Part shown: piece by piece, positions 11,700 through 21,170 of the stretch
Position numbering within the stretch: position 1 is the first letter of the stretch
Layout: each line of letters opens with the position of its first letter
Assembly (NCBI GenBank): GCA_032871835.1
Contig: CM065303.1
Location: 57,078,597 to 57,142,596 of the forward strand
DNA: 64,000 nt
Source of the DNA: Dipteronia dyeriana
Taxonomy: Eukaryota > Streptophyta > Magnoliopsida > Sapindales > Sapindaceae
Reading direction: 5' to 3'
Notes under the pieces: generated by a model
The model's database searches: none
Seen by the model: the letters and a program-made list of their open reading frames with translations, nothing else
What the model was told of the DNA's origin: nothing
Position numbers and translations under genes: made by a program

Positions 11700-12420
11700 C
11701 ATGATGTTTGGAAGTAAAACTATATGTACGGAAGTAAAACTTTTTTGCTGTGTTTGAAAGCATATTAGTAAGTACGGCCTGCATGCATGATGTTTAAAGA
11801 GGTGATCAGAACTGAGTTATCAGACAGGGGGATCTGCATTTTGTCTGCTTCCTCTTTTTTACCCGAAAAGAACTTCTCATAAGATTTTTTGAATTATAGT
11901 ACATTTTGTAATTTTAACTATGAAAAGAAAATCGAAAACGGACGCATGCCGTTCAATGATTTTACTGTTCATAAATGGACCTTTCTATGTTGTTCTATCG
12001 TTGTTTCACCAGCGTCAATCTGATCTTCTATTGCCTTGTTGCGTAAAAACTGCTCAGTCAGTCTTTTCAAGTACGTCATAGCTTTAGCTACAGGATGAGT
12101 GTCGGTTAGTATTTTTATTACTAGATGGGTGTCAATTAGTATTTTTATGTTAAAATTTAATATAAAGACAAAAATTAGCAAACTTACATCCATATATCAT
12201 AAATTCATAGATGAGCAATTAATGACTCCAAATTCTCAAAAAACAAAAAAAAAAAAACATAAAAATTGATGAAAGGAAACACACCATGCCACTCACAAGC
12301 TCACAGCAAGCTACATGGGCAAAATCTCTGTCCGTCGCAATTCTTCTTAATATCCTCATTATTGTTTTGGTTTGACGTAGGAAAAGATAAAAGAATAGTG
12401 TTATTAACTATAGTTGTGAA
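11700..12420. other. KNATM upstream region with a short coding-like stretch
   Basis: Mostly AT-rich. On the minus strand at about 12120-11969 a frame reads HPVAKAMTYLKRLTEQFLRN and continues for some 20 charged residues to a stop. It looks like protein-coding composition but was not assigned to a family. It could be an exon relic of a degraded gene. No complete gene is supported here. Confidence 0.3.
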
Positions 12421-13451
12421 TACAATAAATCCTCAATAAATTCATATCACTGAATCGTTCAAAATTTATTAATTAATAAAATTATTATTTAATTGATAAA
12501 TTAATAATAACTTATTATCGATAGCATTAATATGTATCTTTAGGACATAATTTAAAAATATAAATGTTTTTTTAACAATACAATAAATGATATAGTTGAC
12601 TTTTATGTTTTTAACCTATACCATTTGTACATAAGTTAAAGCTATTCATTTTTTAATTTATAGAATGCATTTATGATTTAATGTATATATAAATAAATTA
12701 ATACTATTTAACCTAAAAATTTAGTACAAAAATCAATATAAATGATATTGTAACTGAATTGTCATTATTGATGTATCATTCAATATATCACCTCATGATT
12801 TGTGTAGTAATAATAACTCATGGTACATCATTTGAGTTGAATTTTAAGTTAATGTTTTTGGTTGTATAGTATTACTTATACAAATAAACAACTAAATATT
12901 CAACTGATCTAAGTCATTAATCAACTAAAAATACATTATTAAAATAAAAAACTAATTTCATTATGCGCTCAAATCATCAACAACACTTCATTTATTTTTG
13001 TTACAGTTTTATAATTCAGTTCCAGAACTTCTAGGTACATTAAAAAATACATTATTAAATAAAAAACTAATTTCATTGTGCGCTCAAATCATCAACAACA
13101 CTTCATTTATTTTTGTTACAGTTTTATAATTCAGTTCCAGAACTTCAAGGTACATTAAAAAAATTGGTGTTGAGATTCAACTAGATTTGAATTTCAAGAA
13201 AAAATACGTTAGGATAGAGTCATATTTCAAGAAAATTTGATAATAAATTATATTTGTAATTTCAGTAAATTATTAATTTATGATATAAATGCGACCACAT
13301 ATTTATATAGGGGTTTTCTGAAAATTATTATCTTATTATTTTATTGAAATTATTAGTTTATCCCATAGGCCCAAATCGAGACCGGAAAAAAATTACCATA
13401 TTATAGAGACTATTAATTTATCAAGTATTAATTTATAGAGGTTCTACTATA
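12421..13451. mobile_element. Non-autonomous TIR DNA transposon, superfamily unassigned
   Basis: The left end (TACAATAAATCCTCAATAAA) and the complement of the right end (TATAGTAGAACCTCTATAAA) match at about 20 of 27 positions, and both continue into ATTAAT/ATAAATTAATA-rich DNA. The 1-kb interior is AT-rich and non-coding and contains an internal tandem duplication. No convincing target duplication was identified. Confidence 0.5.
12933..13163. repeat. Two-copy tandem duplication, 116-bp period
   Basis: The unit starting ACATTATTAAA and containing GCGCTCAAATCATCAACAAC repeats head-to-tail at 12933 and 13049 with only a few differences, so it is a recent duplication. Confidence 0.92.
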
Positions 13452-13966
13452 AAGGAAAGGAAAGAAAGCAACTCACATTACAATATTATTAATGGGGTTA
13501 GTTTTGGGATATTGAATAAATTCATTACGTTTTGATTCATTTCTATAATTTTCCATCCAATTTTGGTGTTAAACCAAATTAAGTGAAACAAAAAGAAAAT
13601 ATTCCCCACTTTCCCTCAATTCCATTTTCCTTTCATTTTCATTGAACAATCCAAACAAGAGGATAAAAAATACATCCATATCTTTTTATTTCTTTTCTCT
13701 TATATTTCATCAAACTGAACATTGTGTAATTAAAGTTTTAATATTAGATGGTCATATTACTACATCTTTCCCACCTAAGTTTTTTTCTCATAAATTCATC
13801 TATTTATGTATTTTCTTTATTTTTTTCTCTCAAGTTTTTTTTATTTTTTTTATTTTTTTTATTTTGCTAATCTTTGTTATTATTTAGACACCGAAACTTC
13901 TATTTCTAGCAACTTTAGAAGTTAAAGAGAGCAAGTTATAAAGAGATCAGGGAGAGCAAGTTAGAA
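13452..13966. other. Low-complexity AT/T-rich stretch, no gene
   Basis: Long T-tracts at 13800-13865 and short GAGAGCAAGTTA repeats at 13925-13960. Nothing else is visible. Confidence 0.6.
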
Positions 13967-13983
13967 GTTAGAAAAAGTAAGTT

Positions 13984-14129
13984 TTTTTTTTTGTTGAAAA
14001 TATCTATTAACCCGATACCATTTTTTTTTTAACTTTTACTATTGGTAGGATTCTAGCCGTTGAATTGGAAGTCATTTGCCCAAGCTCCAAGCTCGTACAT
14101 CTACTAGCCGAGTTCCGCTCTTGTTGGCG
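13984..14129 (-). mobile_element. SINE-like retroposon with 17-bp target duplication
   Basis: A 146-bp insert is flanked by a perfect 17-bp direct repeat, GTTAGAAAAAGTAAGTT (13967-13983 and 14130-14146). Read on the minus strand it ends in an A-run, as expected for target-primed retroposition. It contains GGCTAGAATCC, close to the RNA polymerase III B box (GGTTCGAATCC), and about 50 bp upstream CGGCTAGTAGA, loosely like an A box. Length, tail and duplication fit a plant SINE; the family was not recognised. Confidence 0.7.
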
Positions 14130-14151
14130 GTTAGAAAAAGTAAGTTACTAA

Positions 14152-14509
14152 GGGGTCGTTTGTTTTTTTTGTCTAAAAACTGAACAATCATGAATTTTTC
14201 TAATAACTGAATAAAGACTGAAATCTGAAACTGAATGACATATTTTTTTTTCTCACATCATAATGTATTGTCAACACGTTTGTTTTTTAAAAGTAAAATT
14301 GTCTGAATATAAGTAATTTTACATTTATACATATGTTAAACAATTATACATATAATATGAAATAAAAACAATCCAAAAATAATAATTATATATGAACACA
14401 TATGATCATGAATATTCATAATCTTCATCTTTAATCACAAACAAACTTCATTTTTCTAATATATATATTTTAAAAAAGACATCAGGGAAACTCGTACAAA
14501 AAACTCTAA

Positions 14510-14576
<67 letters not shown>

Positions 14577-14931
14577 CCATAATATCATAATAAAGTATCG
14601 ATATTAAACACCAATATGAACTATGGTTATTTTTTTTAAAGCTATTTAAAATAAGCAATATATTAAAATAAAGATTTCTATATCATATGTAATTTTGATG
14701 AAATTGGAAATATGTTATATATGGGGATTATATCGGAAAAAAAGATTTTAGATTGCATTTAATGCAATTTAGTTATTTGCAATTAAGTTAAAAGTCAAGA
14801 TTTTTTACTTTTTATTTTAAGTTATTTTTTAGGATTTTTAAGTTGTTTGACCACTTAAAAAAACAAACAAAATAACTTAATAATTATGATTCAGACCCAT
14901 TAAATTTTAAGTGAAAAAAACAAACGACCCG
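14152..14931. mobile_element. Tourist-like (PIF/Harbinger-type) element with TAA target sites
   Basis: The left end GGGGTCGTTTGTTTTTTT and the complement of the right end CGGGTCGTTTGTTTTTTT form a good terminal inverted repeat. TAA flanks it on both sides (14149-14151 and 14932-14934). The 780-bp interior is non-coding and carries a long AT microsatellite. The 3-bp TAA duplication favours PIF/Harbinger; a hAT origin with a lost 8-bp duplication cannot be excluded. Confidence 0.7.
14514..14570. repeat. (TA)n microsatellite
   Basis: About 28 uninterrupted TA units inside the Tourist-like element. It is likely length-polymorphic and could form a cruciform. Confidence 0.95.
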
Positions 14932-15253
14932 TAAGAGGATTTGAAGAGAGAGACAATTATAAGTTAGAGATAAAATATAATGAGAGAATTGAAAGTGTGG
15001 AAAAGGTAGAATCTAGAAAGAGAAACTGATTAGTTAATACGTTCTCATTTATAGAAAATTTACAACTGCATCTAAAATTTCAATTTATTACTAATTTTGT
15101 AACTTTTTAGTGTTAAAATTCTTTTAAATTTCAATGTATAAAATTCCCTTTTTTAGAGTGTAAAATTCCACTGCATAAAATTTAATTTTGTTAATTTTTA
15201 TTTGTAAAATTCTATTTTGTAAATTTTAGCATTTGAAATTTAGCGTGAAAAAT

Positions 15254-15857
15254 TGTTGAAGATTTTGGATCAATGATCGTGGAATCGCCGTGCCTAATAT
15301 ATGTCCGTAATTCATAGCAATTAATAATGTCAATAGCGGAACAAATAGATGATAGAAAATAATCCAATCACAACACAAGATATACGTGGAAGCCCAAATC
15401 GGGAAAAAATCAACGGGCTGTCAGGACGACAGAGAAAATTCCACTATATGATAAATTGTTACAACCATATATACCAGGATTCCTCTCACACCAAAACCCT
15501 AAACCACGCTTACAAGATCCTCATCAAGAACCCCACAATATCCCTTAGATCTCCATCGGATATCACCCACGGATATCTAAACCATGCTCAGATTGCCGAC
15601 TATCAATAAATGAGTGTTGTCTGGGCCGTAATAAATGCTTGATGAGATTAATATGAAGAGATTGAAAGGGAAAGCTCTCGCGATAGTAATGTTATAAAAA
15701 TCAGGACCTCTCTCTTTTGGAAAGGGTGTCATATATGCAGTAAGATATGATCATCTTAACGCTCATTTTCTTTATACAAGGGCGAGAGTTACATGGCCTT
15801 AACTCTATTCGTTTTGATTCATTTAACTCAGACAACTTAAGACTAACGTTAGTAACA
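15254..15857. repeat. LTR-like repeat related to the solo LTR at 18128
   Basis: About 300 bp from 15254 match 18128-18440, including GATGATAGAAAATAA, ATACGTGGAA, CGTCAGGACGACA and CACTATATGATAAATT. The opposite end (AGTAACA at 15857) gives TG...CA borders, but no target duplication was found and the right half diverges from the 18-kb copy. The right boundary is uncertain. Confidence 0.5.
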
Positions 15858-16667
15858 TCAAATCAACCTATTTTATGAATTGATTTGACTATGTGCTAGT
15901 TGATATCTCAACCTTGTGGATCAGTTGTTTGGTTTTGGGTTCATTCATTGGATTTTAACTGATGGATATCTTGGGAAACGAATTAAACTTTTAATGGGTT
16001 TTTAAATTGGGTTCATTGTCTAATTTTTGTCTACTATAACAATGACCTATTTTTTTGAAATTTTGAGAGAAATATTTTAGATTTTAACGGTAAACTTGTA
16101 TATCACATTAACAAGATTAGAAACTTTAATTGTATCCTCGTAGGTTTGGTAAGAAATTATTACAATAAATATAAATCAAACATCTTAGGAAAAGTCAAAC
16201 ACTGTTCCTTTCGGATCATGCTAACAAAATATTATTTGATTATTTTATTTTTTATATATCATTTACGGTAACTATTTAAATCTAAGATATTATTATACTG
16301 AATGAATTTTAGGTATCAATTAAATCCGGGTGTCTAAAGGTATCCATTACTGTATTTGCATTTCAAATATTTACTATCAAAATCCTTTTTATAGGATGAT
16401 ACTTGAACCGTAACATTTGAGCAAAGATATGGACATATGGTAAGAGATGTACCGTATTAATTTAAAAAAAATATTATTTGTAGGTCCCACTAGCACATGT
16501 AAAAAAGTAAATGATGGGAGTTGACTAAAAATATCTTATCTTCTTATGACATTTTGGCGAAACAAAATCATCTCACATGCTTGTACACCCTAATTAACGT
16601 ATGCCTTTTTGTACACAATCACTCACTCCTCAATTCTTATCTCCCTCTTTGTCCTCTCTCTCAAATA
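15858..16667. other. Intergenic, no feature seen
   Basis: AT-rich DNA without open frames or recognisable repeats, ending in a CT-rich stretch before the hAT MITE. Confidence 0.5.
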
Positions 16668-17301
16668 TCGGGATGGGTAAAAAACCAATGAATCAAACCA
16701 AATCAGTGGATCAAATCGGTCTAATTGGTTTTTTATCGGTTTTGATTGGATGATCGGTTCGGTTCGGTTCTAATTTTTAAAAAACCTGTTGGATCGGTTT
16801 TTTTCCGGTTTAGTTCCAAAAACCGGATAACCGAACCGGTACCCGATTTTAAATTAAAAAAAAAACTAATTCTAACTTCCACTCTTCACTCTTCACTCTT
16901 CAATTATTAGGTATATTTTATAGGATTTTAAAATGTAATATGACTTTGGTATTGACTATTGTATTAGCTATCAACAAAAATTTTAGCTGATATTATTTTG
17001 AAATGTGTTTATTGTTTTGTATTGGATTTGGTAGTTTTTTAATGTTTTTATAGTTATATAAATAAATTTGACCCAATAGGTTCAAAAAATGAACTAAATA
17101 TGTAATAAATGAAATTTAGAATTTTGACCCATTAGACCAAAAACCAAAAAAACCGAACCGAACCGAACCGAACCGGTCCAATTTAGTTAGTTTTTTATCG
17201 GTTGACAAATGTCAATTTGATTGGATCGGATCACTTTTTTAAAAACTAGATTTTATCTGTTCTATAAAAAACCGAACCGGTCCAATCAACATTCACCCCT
17301 A
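16668..17301. mobile_element. Non-autonomous hAT element sharing its right end with the hAT at 2643-5454
   Basis: The left end TCGGGATGGGT and the complement of the right end TAGGGGTGAATG form short inverted repeats, followed inward on both sides by ACCGGTTCGGTT / AACCGAACCG arrays. Flanks carry an 8-bp target duplication with one mismatch: CTCAAATA (16660-16667) and CTCAAATC (17302-17309). The last 170 bp match 5260-5454, including TATCGGTTGACAAAT and CAATTTGATTGGATCGG, so both belong to one hAT family. Confidence 0.85.
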
Positions 17302-17309
17302 CTCAAATC

Positions 17310-18122
17310 AATAAAATCCCCTCTTTCAACTCTATCCTCACAAACATTGTGGTGCTACCCCAGCCGTCGGATCAAGATTTAAAACCCTGGATTCAACAAG
17401 ACCATTCCACGTGTGTTAAATAATTAAAATATTTTTGATTTTAATAAAAAACCTTATCTTTTTCTCTCGTAATTGAGACTGTGCAAGTGCAATGGCCGTT
17501 TGCCGGCTAATGCCAATTGTATTTGTCGTATTCAATCTTTTAAAATTCGAACCGGAAGATCAAGCTAAACGGACACGTGTGTCGTTCACCAGCCTCCACG
17601 TATGTGGGGACGCTCATCCGTGCTTATCCACTTAATCGTCTCTTTTTATTAATTAATATGGATTGATTATAATAATACGACGAAAACACATACAGGGATG
17701 AGTGGGTCCCCACAGTGTTTACGTGGAGGATAAGTCAATGTGACGTCCAGCTGTTGTTGGTGAATAGTGAGTGACGGCTCCAAAACCAACAAAGACCCGT
17801 TGTAATTTGTAATGTACCGGGCTTATCGGTATCGGCTCGATATTCTGATCTGCCTGTTGGGCATTTATCCCAATTTCCATACCCCAAGGGATTTGCTAGT
17901 CTCCTTCAAACAAACTCTCACGAGATGCCCACTACTATTTTTAATTAGTCAACCCAAAAAAATAACCTTTTTGGTTTGACTACTTACAAAAATTAGACTT
18001 TTAAAAATTTTAAAAACTCTTTCTTTTGATTCTTACATCAAGTATTTATATATTTTATAATTCCCCAATCCCCATTGTTTTTATTAAACAAAATATGATT
18101 TTTTTTTTCAAAGTACGATGTA
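17310..18122. other. Intergenic, moderately GC-rich, no gene recognised
   Basis: Locally less AT-rich at 17460-17830, with ACGTGT and GTGGGTCCCCAC motifs, suggesting former or present regulatory DNA. No open frame of note. Confidence 0.4.
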
Positions 18123-18127
18123 CAAAT

Positions 18128-19043
18128 TATCGGGGATTTAGATCGATGATCACATAATTATCATACATAATATATGCTCATAATTTATAGTAATTAATAA
18201 TATATATAGTAAAAAAAATAGATGATAGAAAATAAACCAATCATATTTAAGATATACGTGGAAAACCCAATTCGGGTAAAAAACCACAGGCCGTCAGGAC
18301 GACAAAGAAAGTTTCACTATATGATAAATTATTACAACCGTATACTCCGAGATTTTCTCTCACACCTCAACCCCAAACCACTCTCACAACGCTCACATGA
18401 TCCTCACCAAGAAACCCTCGATATCCTCTAGGTATCCCCTGAGTATCCCTAATATCCTCTAGGTCTCCCATGAATATCTCTAACTTGATCCACTAATATT
18501 CCCTTAGATCTCTACCTGGATATTTCTATGATTCTCTCACCTGGATCTCACTACTGTATGATGTTACATGGTGTTCTTTTTTCTCCACACCAAATAACCT
18601 AATTACAAGGTCTATTTATACAAGTTACAAGGAGTTTAAGATAAAAGAAAATCGTACTTCTAAACGTACAATAATTACTAGTTCCACATAAATACTATTT
18701 CCTATTTATGACAAACATTTTTGTTAAGAATAAATTTTTTTCCTTCAAGCATAAGAACTTTCCAAAAGAACACTTTCCTTTTCCGTCAAAGATTTTCCGT
18801 TTCATGCTTGCTTATGATTAATCACGATTCGAGTCACGGTTGCACACACAATTCTTAAATAGTTTCAAGTCACTTGGAATGCATCACGTTCTTCGTTTCT
18901 TCAGTTCTTCTGGTCTTCAACCTCTCTCAAACAATACAATTCTAACTTCCAAACGTTTCCCATGTCTCTAGGAAGCCCCACATCAGTTGAGTCTCGTTAA
19001 GTTTACATTGGGTTCACTTGAGAATACGAGCCAAAACCTAACA
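18128..19043 (-). repeat. Solo LTR with CAAAT target duplication
   Basis: On the minus strand it begins TGTTAGGTTTTGGCTCG and ends CCCCGATA (TG...TA, the final CA mutated). Flanking 5-bp repeats CAAAT lie at 18123-18127 and 19044-19048. No internal region or second LTR is present, so it is the product of LTR-LTR recombination. 916 bp. The family matches the repeat at 15254. Confidence 0.8.
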
Positions 19044-19054
19044 CAAATAACTAA

Positions 19055-19602
19055 GGTCCCCGTTTATTTCACCGCATTGTATTGTATTAGGCAATTAAAA
19101 TATATTAAAATAACATAACATAGTGTTTACATCAAACAATGTATTGTATTATTTTACTACATTTTAATTGTCTAATACAACAAACACCGTATTAACTAAT
19201 ACATTATATTTGATGGTATTAGGTTGTATTGTATTAAAAAAAAAACTTTTCTTTTCCCTTTCTTTCTAATAAATATGAAATATTAAAGAAATATATGTTA
19301 TGATGTTAATATTTTTTTATAATTTCAAAATTATATAAGAAATATTTTAAAATATTATTTATTAATTAAAATAAATATTTATTGATATTTATATAAAATA
19401 TTTTTTGATTTATTAACTATTTTTAAAAAATATTGTATTTTTATAATATAATAAAATACAATAAAATCATATGAATAACTTAATACGATATAATACAGTA
19501 CATCATCAGATACAAGTGTATGTTAATACAGTCCAATTCAATTCAATACAATATAATTCAATACAGTCTAATACAATCTAATACGGTCTGTCAAACGAAA
19601 CT
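19055..19602. mobile_element. Tourist-like MITE with TAA target sites
   Basis: The left end carries CGTTTATTTCACCGCATTG and the complemented right end CGTTTGACAGACCGTATTAG, both continuing into ATTGTATTAG repeats. TAA flanks both ends (19052-19054 and 19603-19605). The interior is TATTGTATT-rich and non-coding, typical of these abundant elements. The terminal few bases are imperfect. Confidence 0.65.
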
Positions 19603-19605
19603 TAA

Positions 19606-20460
19606 GTTTCAATAATTTATTTATTTTTAGGATAAGTTTTAATTTCATGATCTTTGAATTGTAAACTACATAATTATGAAAACTTTGTTCAAGAATCAAG
19701 ACATGACAACATTTGAATGATCCAACTAAAAACAAATAATTATATGATTGCTTTCTTACTCAAGCAAAATTATTCTTTATTAGATTATTCCAAATAAAGA
19801 AAAAAAAGAAAAAGATTGCAAGTTAGCATTTTGACTGAAAACGATTCTAAAATAAAAGTATAATTTATTTAATTTTGATCTCTTTCTTCGAAGTTGTTGG
19901 GCAAACAGAAAACTCGGGAACGTCTGAACCCGAGTTTGGAATCTTAACACTACTAGGGCACTCTTGTCGGAAACCCGATATTTATGTAATTATGTATTTT
20001 TTAAAATTTTATCCGATAAATCGGTCAAAACGTACACACGTATCTCGAGCTTCGATTTCTTTGCTGAGGGCGCCACGTAGCAGACCCGAAACAGGTAAGC
20101 CCGAATGGGTAAAAGCCACGTGGTATGTCCCACGAGACAACTCATTTCAGACAAATCCCCCCTCTTTCGAGGGTCCCATCACCTCCCGCATGATGCCTCG
20201 TAGCGGACTCACCGAAGAGATTGAAAGGATAATAACAAGTTGATATGGCCAAATACCTCACTGCTGTACGTCTTCCTCTTACTCTTCACCGTCGGATCAA
20301 TAGACGATAGAGATCTGACGGTTTAAAGCTTTCCCAGTTCCAAGACGTTATAATTTTCGACGACCCACAAAAATTCGAAAGCAAAGTTCCAACAATTCAA
20401 CACGTTATTTTATTTTATTTTTTTTTTCTCTTTTTTTTTTCTCACCACTGTGAACTGCTT
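19606..20460 (+). promoter_or_regulatory. Upstream regulatory region of the TPS6-type gene, with G-box
   Basis: GCCACGTGG at 20115-20123 contains a palindromic G-box (CACGTG), the core of bZIP/bHLH and abscisic-acid-response sites; a further CCACGTA lies near 20072. A TATA-like CTTATAAG lies at about 20458-20465, some 700 bp before the start codon. A 122-codon open frame at 19875-20243 has no recognisable protein character and is not called as a gene. Confidence 0.45.
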
Positions 20461-20479
20461 ATAAGAGGATTTGAGATCA

Positions 20480-21170
20480 CTGAGAGAGATAGCTTCAAAA
20501 AGCTAAAACAAATAAAAATAAAATTATTATTACTATTATTAATTTCTTGTTCTGCTCCAGTCTTTTAGTTTATCTGGGCCCTATCCCTTATAGCTCATTT
20601 GGCAAAATTCAATTTTGCAAAGAAAATAGAAAGTGGAAATCCATTTTCAATTAACCGGTAATTTCTTCAACTGTTATTGATTTTTATTTCATTTCTAGTC
20701 CTGTTTAGTGGATGTTTACTTCCTTTCACTTCAATTTTCAATTTTTAAATAGTGCATATGGTGAGCAATATCTAGTGGAAATATTTTTGGTTGCCGTATA
20801 TGTCTTAGCTGTGAGTAATCTTGAATCTATTCCATTCCATCTTCTCCTTTTATCTAGATAACAAGAAACTCCATCTTCTAAGCTTATCCAACCAAACCTT
20901 TTGATTTATCATCACGGAAATTTCCTTGTCTTTTTTAATGCTTTTGATTTGTTGTAATAGCACTCTGCAACCCAGCAGTTCAACTATGTCTTTGTAGTTA
21001 TCCATTTGTTGTATCTTTTTGGGAAAACCCGGCTGGTGGCCTTGTTATTGAGTAAGTGGAAAAGGGTAGTATCCAATTGTTGAAATTTTTGTGTAATGGG
21101 AGTTTATGTTGTATTTATGCTTAGTGAAAGAGGTCTTTGATTAGCTTAGGTTATAGAAAAACTAAGAAAA
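20480..21170 (+). other. Probable 5' leader of TPS6 with an intron
   Basis: A donor CCG|GTAATT at 20658 and an acceptor near 21149 (GCTTAG) or 21156 would remove about 490 bp. The exon before the donor (from about 20480) contains no ATG, whereas the putative intron contains several. Splicing would therefore leave a leader without upstream start codons. Leader introns are usual in class II TPS genes. Inferred, not proven. Confidence 0.5.

Noticed and set aside
13642..13887. Phe-rich 81-codon open frame
   Set aside because: T-rich low-complexity DNA with no domain.
19875..20243. 122-codon open frame upstream of TPS6
   Set aside because: No recognisable domain or codon-like composition. It overlaps the likely promoter with the G-box; a chance frame in locally GC-richer DNA.
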